From positions 1-46,975 of the forward strand of contig JAFTMR010000083.1 of NCBI GenBank assembly GCA_017452325.1: a stretch of 46,975 nt of DNA. The letters run 5' to 3'. This stretch comes from Phascolarctobacterium sp. GTDB lineage: Bacteria; Bacillota; Negativicutes; Acidaminococcales; Acidaminococcaceae. Below, piece by piece: positions 1 to 8,503 of this stretch. Numbering within the stretch: the stretch's first letter is position 1; each line of letters begins with the position of its first letter. The translations under genes and the position numbers were made by a program. Below the pieces are notes generated by a model that worked only from the letters and a program-made list of their open reading frames with translations, was not told the DNA's origin and did not search any database.

Positions 1-110
1 CCTTTTTTGCCAAGATATTTGACACGCAGGTCTTTCAATGCGTCCAAAGAGCTTACTTCTGCCAATTCAGCCAAGGCTTGCTCTTTAATAGCCAGTAATT
101 GTTCTCTCAT
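1..110 (-). CDS. pheS: Phenylalanine--tRNA ligase alpha subunit, N-terminal fragment
   Basis: Only the first 36 or so codons lie in the window; the gene continues past the left edge. The translation begins MREQLLAIKEQALAEL and reaches LRVKYLGKKG, the coiled-coil N-terminal arm and the conserved 'KYLGKKG' of bacterial PheS. PheS with PheT charges tRNA-Phe in the cytoplasm. The ATG (complement of 108-110) is preceded by AGGAGG at a good distance. The T-box leader with a Phe (UUC) specifier directly upstream supports the assignment independently. Confidence 0.93.
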   Translation of the reverse strand, partial: MREQLLAIKEQALAELAEVSSLDALKDLRVKYLGKK

Positions 111-130
111 GGTCTTCCTCCTAAAAATAA

Positions 131-378
131 TAAAGCCCCTGTAATCTTAAAATTACAGGGGCGAATAAATCGCGGTACCACCCTTATTTGTACACTTCAT
201 TATGCCTTAACGCGGCTACACGCCTTGCCTACGCAGCTTGCGCCTTCAGCAGGGGCACTCCCAAGTGAACTTCAACCATAACTTTTGGGCAAGGCTTACA
301 GCCAGTGACCTTGCTCTCTTAACCGCCGTTTATCGTCTACTTTCTTGCTCATCGTGCTAACAGGGGCATTTTCAATTA
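131..378 (-). promoter_or_regulatory. T-box leader of pheS (Phe specifier UUC)
   Basis: The minus strand carries the T-box core AGGGTGGTACCGCG (complement of 171-184), followed by a terminator hairpin with GCCCCTGTAAT/ATTACAGGGGC arms (135-162) and a U-rich run, then the pheS ribosome site. An AGUA-type S-turn sequence lies near the 5' end of stem I. Across the loop a UUC triplet followed by A (complement of 267-269) sits where the specifier is expected. In this class, uncharged tRNA binds the specifier and the T-box and stabilises the antiterminator, so pheS is read when Phe-tRNA runs low. The specifier assignment is by eye and stem I was not folded. Confidence 0.9.
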
Positions 379-384
379 ACGATT

Positions 385-413
385 ATTATAGCACAAAAGC
401 AATTTGTAGTAAA
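385..413 (-). promoter_or_regulatory. Promoter of the pheS T-box transcript
   Basis: On the minus strand, TTTACT (complement of 408-413), a 17-bp spacer and a perfect TATAAT (complement of 385-390) place the transcript start just before the T-box stem I. This is a good match to a housekeeping sigma promoter. Confidence 0.7.
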
Positions 414-439
414 GGGACTACTCCAAGATAATACTACGC

Positions 440-1120
440 TCAAAGCTTAACAGGTACTTCCTTAGTAATCACTAAAGAGCTGGGCGTAACCTCACATTCA
501 TAGGCAAGCACCTGCACGCCTGACCTGCGAGCTTGGCGCAGTGCTTCACCAAACTGAGGATGGGTTTTATCGTTAGGCTCAAAATATTGCATGCCTTCCA
601 TCTGCACAACGAAGACTACTGCCGCCTTATAGCCTGCCTCCACACAAGCGCATAGCTCCTGCAAATGCTTAACTCCGCGTTCAGTGGGCGCATCCGGAAA
701 ACGGACAACTCCATCTTCCTCCAAGGTAACGCCTTTCACTTCGATAAACATCTTCTCCGCTTCCGTCTCCAAATAAAAATCAAAGCGGGACGCACCAAAG
801 GTACATTCCGGTTTCAAAAGCTTCACCTTGCCGAAAGGCTCCTTTTTCAAAAGCCACTCACCTACAACCTTGTTAGGCGCCTGGGAATCCATATTCACCA
901 GCATCTTTCCCTTTTCCACAGCAATAAGAGAATATTTAGTTTTACGTTTGGGGTCATCGTGATGCTCCACATAAATAGTCGCCCTATCGGTCAACAGCTC
1001 CCGACAACGCCCTGTATTCTTCACATGACAAACCTCTTCCCTGCCATCCACCTCAATATGTGCAATGAAGCGATTGGGACGGCGCAGGAAGGTTGCCTTC
1101 TGAATATTATTGTATTGCAT
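440..1120 (-). CDS. sfsA: SfsA family DNA/RNA-binding protein
   Basis: A 226-residue protein of normal SfsA length. Seen in the sequence: the N-terminal OB-like part with RFIAHIEVDG and CHVKNTGRCRELL, then a nuclease-like core with FDFYLE, FIEVKGVTLEEDG and FPDAPTERGVKHLQEL. The D...ExK spacing fits the PD-(D/E)XK-like fold of SfsA. The family was named for sugar fermentation stimulation in E. coli and binds nucleic acid; its role in this organism is not evident. The ATG follows GAGGTAACACGC. A terminator-like hairpin lies upstream, so the gene is probably not cotranscribed with the XRE gene before it. Confidence 0.93.
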   Translation of the reverse strand: MQYNNIQKATFLRRPNRFIAHIEVDGREEVCHVKNTGRCRELLTDRATIYVEHHDDPKRKTKYSLIAVEKGKMLVNMDSQAPNKVVGEWLLKKEPFGKVKLLKPECTFGASRFDFYLETEAEKMFIEVKGVTLEEDGVVRFPDAPTERGVKHLQELCACVEAGYKAAVVFVVQMEGMQYFEPNDKTHPQFGEALRQARRSGVQVLAYECEVTPSSLVITKEVPVKL

Positions 1121-1137
1121 TGCGTGTTACCTCAAAA

Positions 1138-1180
1138 ATAGGGAACTTTTCTGCATTTTAAACACAAGAAAGTTCCCTAT
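1138..1180 (-). terminator. Rho-independent terminator after the XRE gene
   Basis: Read on the minus strand, ATAGGGAACTTTC pairs with AAAAGTTCCCTAT across a 15-20 nt loop and is followed by a short U run. It lies between the XRE regulator at 1299-1559 and sfsA and would end the transcript of the surface cluster. Confidence 0.7.
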
Positions 1181-1298
1181 GAAATAATTTATTATTCGCC
1201 GAAAAAGCCCTTATCGCTTTTTTCAGTCCATTTCAAATACATTTCTCTATAATTCTACTTAAATGATAGCATTGCACAGTAACAAGAGCAAGAAAAAT

Positions 1299-1559
1299 CT
1301 ATTCTGCCTTCTTTACCCGTACCATCTTCACATCCACTGCTGTAGATTTTAGCAAATGGCAAAGTTCCACTTGCAATGCTTCTGCAATTTGCAAATAAAT
1401 TTTTAGTGGTATATCCTCAACAGAAAGGCCTCGCTCAATCCTTGATAACTTAGCAACACCAATATTGGCTCTTCTCGCACATTCCGCTTGATTTATCCCA
1501 CGTAGCTTACGATGAAATACAATATTTAATCCAATATCCTTAAAAACATTATCGTTCAT
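1299..1559 (-). CDS. XRE-family helix-turn-helix regulator
   Basis: An 86-residue single-domain DNA-binding protein. The Cro/C1-type HTH spans about residues 8-63: LNIVFHRKLRGINQAECARR (first helices) and ANIGVAKLSRIERG (recognition region), followed by the typical ...YLQIAEALQVELCHLL. There is no ligand or oligomerisation domain beyond a short basic tail. The start at 1559 (MNDNVFK) follows AAAGGATTTGCT; an ATG five codons earlier has no Shine-Dalgarno. It lies about 30 bases after the CAP-domain gene, so it probably ends that operon. A second XRE gene at 14015 sits at the other end of the same cluster. Target unknown. Confidence 0.82.
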   Translation of the reverse strand: MNDNVFKDIGLNIVFHRKLRGINQAECARRANIGVAKLSRIERGLSVEDIPLKIYLQIAEALQVELCHLLKSTAVDVKMVRVKKAE

Positions 1560-1586
1560 AGCAAATCCTTTCATAAGCAGTTTATT

Positions 1587-2357
1587 TTACCCTCTAAATA
1601 TCTGCACCCAGTAATGCCTGTATCCTTTGGCATCATCTTCCTTCAAAATATATCCTACCCCAAGTTCTTTAAACTGCGGGTCCAAAATATTTCTTCTATG
1701 ACCAGACGAATTCATCCATGACTGCATAACCTCTTCCGCACTACGCTGACCAGCCGCAATATTTTCTCCGATGCCGTAACCCTTTTTGTTGATTACGGTA
1801 TAACAAGGCTCTCCATTGGGACGAGTGTGGTCATATAAAATAGTAAGTTCCTTCGCCCTAATCGCTGCACCCTCTTGCAAATCACAAGCTAAGCGCAACG
1901 CTCGTAACCCTCTCTTAGTACGCTCTTCATTAACCAATTTTAAAATATTTTCTGCAAAATTCTTATCCACTTCCACATAGGTAGCGTTGGGATTTTGCTT
2001 TAGTCTTACAAAATTATCCTGTTGTGCCTCTTGGTACACATCTAAAGGAATTACATTAATTAAATATCTACGTTGGTAAGGTAATTTATAATCACCATTA
2101 ATATAGTAGCTCGCCTGCACAATCACCTTGCCAAGCTTGTACAAATACACCTCTTTACCACGTTCTGATAGAAGAATCTTTGCAGTACTATCAAGTACAG
2201 CATAATGCACATCACTTTGAGTATCCATTTTAAAGTAAGCACCTACTGGCATAAAAAGCTCTTCGTCGTAACTTGAAGAAGCATTGCACAGTTCAGTTGA
2301 TAAGCATAATACAATCAAGATTAATGTTACAATTATTCTATACAATATTTTTGACAT
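1587..2357 (-). CDS. Secreted CAP-domain (SCP-like) protein
   Basis: An N-terminal hydrophobic signal segment (KILYRIIVTLILIVLCLS...CNA) is followed by about 110 residues of unknown sequence, then a C-terminal CAP domain. Domain marks seen: LVNEERTKRGL, YDHTRPNGEPCYTV, GENIAAG, SGHRRNILDPQFKELGVGY and YWVQIFRG. These supply the His/Glu pairs of the CAP cavity. Bacterial CAP proteins are secreted or surface-exposed and mostly of unknown activity. The start at 2357 follows GAGGAA at 9 bases; in-frame starts at 2372 (ATG) and 2402 (GTG) are also possible. The gene follows the TPR-like gene by a short gap and is probably cotranscribed with it. Confidence 0.85.
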   Translation of the reverse strand: MSKILYRIIVTLILIVLCLSTELCNASSSYDEELFMPVGAYFKMDTQSDVHYAVLDSTAKILLSERGKEVYLYKLGKVIVQASYYINGDYKLPYQRRYLINVIPLDVYQEAQQDNFVRLKQNPNATYVEVDKNFAENILKLVNEERTKRGLRALRLACDLQEGAAIRAKELTILYDHTRPNGEPCYTVINKKGYGIGENIAAGQRSAEEVMQSWMNSSGHRRNILDPQFKELGVGYILKEDDAKGYRHYWVQIFRG

Positions 2358-2420
2358 TGTACAATTCCTCATCGTAAAAGCACCACCAACAATCTTAAAC
2401 ACTTACCCATCACATTCACC

Positions 2421-3260
2421 TCATAAATCATTATTTCTCGTCACATCTGTCATATAGTAAAGCAAAAATTCTTTGTCCACATTTTTAGCATCAGCAATCC
2501 ATAACCACTGCCTTTTGGCAACCGTATTCTCAAATAAATCATTGTAAAAAACATTTATGGTTTTGTGCTCTATCTTCTCATCCTCAAAGCCAAAGAATTT
2601 AAGTAAAAAAAAGCCTTTGGTTTCCTTATCCATCTTCTTTGCTTTCGCAAGCAATTCTTGGCACTTATCCCTATCATCTAGAACAAGATTAGCCAACGCC
2701 ATAACACGAACTAAATTGCTATTATCTTTCTTTTTCAGTTCAGCCTTGCATAAAGCAATGACTTTTTCCGCATGCTTTTCAGCTTGTTTTTGATATTTAG
2801 AATAGTTATTCCAAAACCTTACATCACCAGCATAGCAAGCAATGGCATAATCTAAGTTTGCCGTAATATCATCAGGATTTACTTCCAGCCTTTGCTTCAA
2901 AACAGCTTCCGCCTTTGCAAAGTAGCTTTTCGCATAAGATATACCACCTTTTGCACGCCAAACTTGTGACCCTAAAAGCAGGTAATCGCTATTAGAGGGT
3001 TCCAAAGCGCAAGCCTTGCTGATTTCAGATATTGCCTTAGCATACATCTTACTGCTTTCAATATTATCTCCAGTAATTTGCGCATTAAGATAAGCTTCAC
3101 AAGCACTGTTAAATAATTGCTGTCCAGCAACGCTATTAACACTTGCAGCTTGCTTAACGCTAGGTTGGATATTAGAAGCTACTACTTTAGCTTCGCCAGG
3201 CGAAACCTGCGTCAGTGTCGCCAATAACAATGCTGTTATACCTAATCCTAACCCTTTCAT
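2421..3260 (-). CDS. Secreted TPR-like protein of unknown function
   Basis: About 279 residues with a clear signal peptide (MKGLGLGITALLLATLTQVSPGEA). The mature part is helical, with TPR-like stretches: NSACEAYLNAQ, YAKAISEISKACALEPSNSDYLLLG and FAKAEAVLKQRLEVNPDDITANLDYAIACY. The recurring 'A..L.P.....L..G' pattern is typical of tetratricopeptide repeats. Such proteins act as periplasmic assembly scaffolds, which would fit the CsgG-rich neighbourhood, but the partner is unknown. The ATG at 3260 follows GGAGGTGCATGTT. A terminator separates it from the LPP20-like gene upstream, so it may start a separate transcript or depend on readthrough. Confidence 0.75.
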   Translation of the reverse strand: MKGLGLGITALLLATLTQVSPGEAKVVASNIQPSVKQAASVNSVAGQQLFNSACEAYLNAQITGDNIESSKMYAKAISEISKACALEPSNSDYLLLGSQVWRAKGGISYAKSYFAKAEAVLKQRLEVNPDDITANLDYAIACYAGDVRFWNNYSKYQKQAEKHAEKVIALCKAELKKKDNSNLVRVMALANLVLDDRDKCQELLAKAKKMDKETKGFFLLKFFGFEDEKIEHKTINVFYNDLFENTVAKRQWLWIADAKNVDKEFLLYYMTDVTRNNDL

Positions 3261-3277
3261 AACATGCACCTCCAACT

Positions 3278-3317
3278 AAAAAAGGGAATACCCTTTGAGA
3301 ACGCAAAGGATATTCCC
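3278..3317 (-). terminator. Rho-independent terminator after the LPP20-like gene
   Basis: On the minus strand GGGAATATCCTTTG pairs with CAAAGGGTATTCCC around a short loop and is followed by TTTTTT (complement of 3278-3283). The hairpin is strong. Confidence 0.85.
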
Positions 3318-3340
3318 TCAGAGTTACAGCACTCTTTAGA

Positions 3341-4447
3341 TTATTTTACAAAAACTACAGCAGCAGCGTTCAGCATTTGGGTATTTTCATTTGCCAACAA
3401 AATCTTATCTGCATCTTCAACAGAAACTACTACGTTTACAGGATTAACAGAGTTTTTGCCACCTTTTACCGCAACAGCTTTAACTACCAACGGATTATCA
3501 CCAGCGCGGTTGCCATTAGTTGCATCTTGAATAACATTTGCATAACCTACCATACCTTCGGAGATTGCTTTATCTTTATCCAAATTTGCCAAGCCATATA
3601 CTACACGACCATTGGTATCATAAATTACAGGTGCAAAGGTTGCTTCCAGACCCATATTATCAGCATCAACTACAACGCCGGTATATTTAACTTTTTTGAT
3701 TTCTTTAACTTCTGCTTTAGGCAAAACAGTTTCAGTAACTTTCGGCAACGGTTCAGGCACTACGTTTTTAGCAACCTCCGGCAATGCTACAGCGGCAACG
3801 CTCTTTTCTTTACCGAACATCGGGATGCTCATTCTTACATAGTAGCTACCATCTTCGTTAACACCTTCATCAACAACGTGTGCGCCTTTAACCAAAGCAT
3901 TAACCTTAGCTTTTACAGAATCATCAACTACAACCAAGTCTTGCAAAATGGTTTCAGAGTCAATTTGTACGCCTTGTACTGTTTCTGCCAAGATACGATA
4001 AGCATCTACGATTGCTGCTCTGCGTGCCAATGCAGTACCACGTTGACCAGCATTTTCAGGAGGAAGACCTACACCAATAGCTTCAACGTCAGCCTTTTCA
4101 CCCTTTTCCCAGTTAACAATACCTTTTGCATTAACTTCTTTTTGTTCTTGCACAACAGGTTGTTTAACTTCAACTTGTACTGCAACAGTAGTCGCCGCAA
4201 CAGGAGCTGCTACCTCTTTAGCAACGGGTTTCGGTGCCGCTTCACTAACAGGAGCTTCCGGAGTAGTTACTTCCGGAGCAATAGCTACAGGAGCAGTTTC
4301 GGGAACAGCTACTTCAGCAGCAACTGCGGGTGCGTTTTCAGGAACAACAGGAGCAGCTTCCGGAGCGTTTGCCGCACAAGTGAAGGAGAATGCCATGCTC
4401 ATCATAATAGCTGCCGCCAAGTTTTTACCGTTAATCTTTTTCATCAT
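3341..4447 (-). CDS. LPP20/FlgP-like secreted protein with Ala/Pro/Val linker
   Basis: About 368 residues. Order: signal peptide (KKINGKNLAAAIMMSMAFSF...), an Ala/Pro/Val/Glu-rich linker of roughly 80 residues, then an LPP20-like domain: VEAIGVGLPP, RRAAIVDAYRILAETVQGVQ, VKGAHVVDEGVNEDGSYYVRM. The final ~130 residues (TGVVVDADNMGLEATFAPVIYDTNGRVVYG-like) form a second domain also seen near LPP20 domains. LPP20/FlgP proteins are outer-membrane-associated, and FlgP builds a ring around the Vibrio flagellar motor; here no Cys lipobox is visible. The start at 4447 follows AAGGAATGAATTTT. The gene is probably transcribed from its own promoter near 4612 and ends at a strong terminator. Function is inferred only from fold family. 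Confidence 0.75.
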   Translation of the reverse strand: MMKKINGKNLAAAIMMSMAFSFTCAANAPEAAPVVPENAPAVAAEVAVPETAPVAIAPEVTTPEAPVSEAAPKPVAKEVAAPVAATTVAVQVEVKQPVVQEQKEVNAKGIVNWEKGEKADVEAIGVGLPPENAGQRGTALARRAAIVDAYRILAETVQGVQIDSETILQDLVVVDDSVKAKVNALVKGAHVVDEGVNEDGSYYVRMSIPMFGKEKSVAAVALPEVAKNVVPEPLPKVTETVLPKAEVKEIKKVKYTGVVVDADNMGLEATFAPVIYDTNGRVVYGLANLDKDKAISEGMVGYANVIQDATNGNRAGDNPLVVKAVAVKGGKNSVNPVNVVVSVEDADKILLANENTQMLNAAAVVFVK

Positions 4448-4609
4448 AAAATTCATTCCTTTCGGTAACGCCTTGATAGGCTGTTTAATTTTCTAAGGAG
4501 TAACTCTTGCGTTATCCCCTTCGTTGGTTAAAGTATAGAACCCAAAAATGTTTTAATTTTGTTGATTCTATGTCTTTTCTATGACATTTTAAAAGTTTTA
4601 TCTTTATCA

Positions 4610-4618
4610 ATTATACAA
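4610..4618 (-). promoter_or_regulatory. Possible promoter -10 upstream of the LPP20-like gene
   Basis: Minus strand TTGTATAAT (complement of 4610-4618), preceded by TTTTAAAATG. The same AAAA-GTTGTATAAT block occurs upstream of the large operon at 13912, suggesting a shared promoter or regulator motif. No convincing -35 was found here. Confidence 0.35.
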
Positions 4619-4634
4619 CATTTTAAAATTTAAA

Positions 4635-6785
4635 TCACCAAGTAAATCTATAACCTAAGCTTACTCCGTAAGGCTTTTCTACCTTGTTGCCAAAGTCTCT
4701 TTCAACTTCAAGGTAGAAGCTATTGTTCTCGTCAATCTTACGGCTTGCACCAATAGCGCATTTCACCCAAGTACCTCCCATGTCATCTTCAACGGAACGC
4801 CCTGGCGCACTTACGTGAATCTTACCATCGAAGTCGTGCATAACTTCTGCCTTACCGTAATATTCAATGCCTTTAATATTCTTACCAACTTGAATACCTA
4901 AAGAAGCAATATTACTATAGCTGTTATCTGCGTGAATGCGAGTACCATGGTTATCAGTAAAATCTGCACTACCAACTCTACCCCAAGTTAAACCAACGGA
5001 AGGTTCATAGTACCAATCGTCTTTAAAAATTCTACGTCCGTACTTAGCAGCAATGGTAAACAAATCCTTATCGTACTCACCTGCAACAAAAATATCATTT
5101 TCATCATAGCCTGCGTAGGATTTATCAAGCTTACCGTACTTAACTACTAAATCGACGTAGTCATTGTTCTTTTTGCCAAGCCAGCTACCATAAGCATTAA
5201 AACCATAACCCTTGGTATCGCCAATAGCTTTATCGTCACATTCGTTTGTAGAATAAGTAAAACCTACACCTGCGAACAAAACGCCTGCATCATTTTTATA
5301 ATCCTAGTCGTAACCACCACTCATAATGTTGTGGTCGTAACTAAGGTTTCTAATTTTGGTTTCACCAGTTTCACCACGAACCCATACACCAATTTCGCTA
5401 GGGTCAGTACGCAAATCATTGAAGCGTTTGAAGATAGGTTCTACGTCTTCGACGAGGATATTGTGATCTATTTCTTGACCATCTTCCTCATCAGCTAAAT
5501 TATTCCCAGCATCTCTTGTCGTCCAACCAACAAAATCATAGTTGTTTGTAACATTATCTATCGATTGTTGTACTATTGGTGTGGCAACTTTTGTACTATT
5601 TCCAAAATAAACGTCATTTGCCTTAATAACCATATCTGATCCTACAGGTGTTTTGACAATTGTAATTTTATGATTATCTTCAGGTCTAATATCAACGCCA
5701 TTATTGTCATCTTTATTTCTAAGTTGAATATTTAAACAAGCAGCAGGAGTATCACCTAAAAATTCAAGACTATCACCAATATTGTTTAATAAATCTGTTT
5801 TAAGCTCTATTTTACCAGTTCCATCAGTACTAAAATTTTTAAGTTTTAAATTTGCATAATCATCAATACTCCACATACTTGCTGTATTTAATGCTTGAAT
5901 AACAATCAAACCACCATTCAATACTACCCCTTCAACACTCTCTTCTTGACCTATGGCATCCCAATATGCCCCATCATTTAAACCTAAATAAAATTTTTCA
6001 TTACTACCTTCTATGTTTCCCCCAAAAACATCATTACTATCTAAGCTAATAGTTGTTTGAGCATTAGCTCCATGTCTAACGGTACCCGAAATAAATTTAG
6101 TGTCATTTATTGATGCAGAGTCAGACTCGATTAATAAAGTCCCTTCATTATTTATAATTAGTTCACTACCGTCACCGATATTACCTATAGAACTGTTAGA
6201 AACAAAAGCCTCTGCTATAAGGGACACATCTCCACCTTTAATGGTTAAAAAGCCTAAATTATTTATATTTCCATAACTCAAAAGATTAATATTTTGTTCA
6301 TCACCAAATCTTCGTCCTTCTAACCCTCCACTAAATTCTATTATTCCATTGTTAGAATTATATATTTCCCCCACAAACACAACTTTATCTGTAAAAACAA
6401 GTGCTTTATCATTATTTTCAATAGATCTATAACTACCATTACTAATATCATTAAAAATACATAAATCGCCGGTAATTTTAGTCTTCGCACTGTTTTTTAA
6501 AGTTGCGAATGAATAAACATAATCCCTGTCACTACGTTTTTGTAAATTAATAGTAATCTGCCCATCATCCACATTTGAAACTTCAAATTTTAGTATACCA
6601 CTGTCACCTGAAATACCGTTATCATCACTACTGGTAGACTTATCAACAATGTTGTTACTCGAAGTAGTATTTATGATAATTTCATTTCCTACTCCTTCTT
6701 TTATTTCAAACGTATTTGCATTACATACGTTAATTCCATTAAAAACAAGACTCATCAGCACAGCTTTCGCTAAACGCCTCTTCAT
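4635..6785 (-). pseudogene. Autotransporter interrupted by an in-frame TAG
   Basis: Read through one stop, this is a single 716-codon frame. Its order is signal peptide (MKRRLAKAVLMSLVFNGINVCNA), a passenger of ~430 residues with beta-helix-like repeats (SNNGIIEF, GNINNLGFLTIKGG, NNEGTLLIES), a linker (EPIFKRFNDLRTDPSEIGVW) and an autotransporter beta-domain of ~260 residues ending in YGVSLGYRFTW, a classic C-terminal aromatic beta-signal. The stop is TAG at the complement of 5304-5306 (codon 494). The paralogue just upstream has Trp in the same place: GYD-W-DY against GYD-stop-DY. One TGG-to-TAG change therefore splits the barrel; no frameshift is involved. As it stands, the 493-residue product keeps the passenger but has no complete pore, so secretion should fail. 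A sequencing error or strain variant is possible. Confidence 0.85.
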
Positions 6786-6843
6786 AAAATTCACCTTAAT
6801 TCTTGGAGCGGTCTTCGCCACCCTACATTTTTTGTATTAGAAA

Positions 6844-7821
6844 TTAGAAAGTGGTTCTATAACCCAAGCTAATTGCATAAGGTTTTTCAACCTTGTTGCC
6901 AAAATCTTTTTCTAAGTCAACATAGAAAGCACTATGCTCAGAAATTTTGCGGCTTGCGCCAATAGAACATTTTACCCAAGTACCACCCATATCATCTTCC
7001 GCAACTCGATAGCCATCAGTTACAACAATTTCACCATCAAAGTCATGCATCATTTCCACTTTGCCATAATACTCAATGCCTTTAATGTTCTTACCAACTT
7101 GTACACCTAAAGAACCAATCCAACTTTCAGTAGCTTTAGCATAGATAGTGTCATCATAATCACCTTTAAAGGTCGCACTACCTACTCTGCCATAAGTCAA
7201 ACCCACAGAAGGTTCCCAATACCAACCATCTTCCTTTTCAATTCTTCTGCCATATTTAGCTGCCATACTGAATAAATCTTTGTCATAGTCACGTGTTACA
7301 TAATCAACCCATGCTCCTGAAGCATCGAAAATATTGTCCCAAGCTTTAAACTCTTTATCCAACTTGCCATATTTAATTAAGAAATCGACATAGCTGTTAT
7401 CTTCTTTTCCCAAATAACTGCCATAGAATGTCACACCAACGCTGTCAGTATCACCTACTTCTTTATTATCGCAATCATTAGTAGCGTAGGTTACACTAAC
7501 ACCGGTAAACAGATATCTTGCATCATTTTCGTAATCCCAGTCATAGCCTGCACTCATTTGGTTGTAATCAAATTCTAAATCTCTAATTTTGGTTTCTGCT
7601 ACACCCCCACGAATCCATACACCAACTTCGCTAGGGTCAGTACGCAAGGCATTAAGACGTTTTTCTGTAGGTTCATTATCAATAACCATCAGTGCTGCAG
7701 GGTCATCTTGCACATATTCATATTCGCCATCATTCCCAACCATAGATGCCTCACCCACGCTCGGCAAAACACTTGCGCAAAGTAAACCCATCATAATTAC
7801 TTTCGCTAACTTTTTGTTCAT
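6844..7821 (-). CDS. Autotransporter beta-barrel with minimal passenger
   Basis: 325 residues: a signal peptide (MNKKLAKVIMMGLLCASVLPSVGEA), only ~30 residues of mature N-terminus, the RLNALRTDPSEVGVWIRG linker, and a complete autotransporter-type beta-domain ending YAISLGYRTTF (C-terminal Phe). It is closely related to the barrel of the interrupted neighbour: KYGKLDKE, YGRRI, WYWEPSVGLTYGRVGSA, GKNIKGIEYYGK and DDMGGTWVKC recur in both. With no passenger to export, it may be a structural porin-like barrel, or a helper for the adjacent protein. RBS AGAGGTG lies 7 bases before the ATG. It sits just upstream of the interrupted autotransporter, a local duplication. Confidence 0.85.
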   Translation of the reverse strand: MNKKLAKVIMMGLLCASVLPSVGEASMVGNDGEYEYVQDDPAALMVIDNEPTEKRLNALRTDPSEVGVWIRGGVAETKIRDLEFDYNQMSAGYDWDYENDARYLFTGVSVTYATNDCDNKEVGDTDSVGVTFYGSYLGKEDNSYVDFLIKYGKLDKEFKAWDNIFDASGAWVDYVTRDYDKDLFSMAAKYGRRIEKEDGWYWEPSVGLTYGRVGSATFKGDYDDTIYAKATESWIGSLGVQVGKNIKGIEYYGKVEMMHDFDGEIVVTDGYRVAEDDMGGTWVKCSIGASRKISEHSAFYVDLEKDFGNKVEKPYAISLGYRTTF

Positions 7822-7842
7822 ATAAGTACACCTCTTTAAAAT

Positions 7843-8490
7843 TTATTTTTTACGCTTGCCATATAATCTGTTTTCTAAAATTTCTACTGCATTATAAGCA
7901 GCCTTTTGGATTGCGTTATGCACGCTTTCCTGAGTAACCTTTACAGTACCAATAGTAATACCTGCATTAAGAGTATTGATATCAACTAAGCTACTTTTAG
8001 AAACACCCTCACCTTTCGCCGCCATCACAATGTTACCAGTAGTAACATCCATAATTCTGGCAATAATATGAGATTTAACAGTGCAAACATTAACACCACT
8101 AAGCAATGTATTTACACCTGTTTCACTAACGGTAACGTCATTTACATTTCCGTAAATCAGGTATTTGCACTTTAAGGTTTCACCAATTACCTTGGCGCTG
8201 TCAGGGTCAATCAGTCCTTCCGTTTTAACATGTGCCGCTTCTAGTTGGCTTTTAACCATATCCTTATCCATTACTTCAAGCTTGCCATCATTGATAAGCT
8301 TGGTAATAATGTATTCCGAAGACATCTTTTCAGCATTAGCAAGTGCTACGTCACTTGTCGCCGCACCGGGATGTGTTCCAAAATCCATTACTGCAACAAC
8401 GGCGTGGTCTTCAATTAACCCTGCCAAAGCAACACTATTTATGGAAAGTGCCATTAAAACTACCAATAAAATTCTTTTAAACAAATCCAC
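7843..8490 (-). CDS. CsgG-family secreted protein (short)
   Basis: About 215 residues with a GTG start giving a clean signal peptide (MDLFKRILLVVLMALSINSVALA) after AAGGGAAGCGTTTTT; upstream TTG starts give a worse N-terminus. The mature part is almost exactly one CsgG domain: HAVVAVMDFG, NDGKLEVMDKDMVKSQL, CKYLIYGNV, HIIARIMDVTTGNIVMAAKGEG and the C-terminal helix VHNAIQKAAYNAVEILEN. CsgG forms the curli export pore in the outer membrane of E. coli, where it is a lipoprotein; here there is no lipobox Cys. It is the last of three CsgG-type genes in the operon. Substrate unknown. Confidence 0.82.
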   Translation of the reverse strand: MDLFKRILLVVLMALSINSVALAGLIEDHAVVAVMDFGTHPGAATSDVALANAEKMSSEYIITKLINDGKLEVMDKDMVKSQLEAAHVKTEGLIDPDSAKVIGETLKCKYLIYGNVNDVTVSETGVNTLLSGVNVCTVKSHIIARIMDVTTGNIVMAAKGEGVSKSSLVDINTLNAGITIGTVKVTQESVHNAIQKAAYNAVEILENRLYGKRKK

Positions 8491-8503
8491 AAAAACGCTT
8501 CCC

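Noticed and set aside
3377-4468. 363-codon open frame on the plus strand opposite the LPP20-like gene
   Set aside because: Shadow of the Ala/Pro/Val-rich minus-strand gene. The product has no sensible motifs and no RBS.
4635-6785. TAG as a recoded amino acid in the autotransporter
   Set aside because: TAG is used as an ordinary stop here (for example by ddl and the XRE gene at 1299), and no recoding gene or element was seen. A plain nonsense mutation is simpler.
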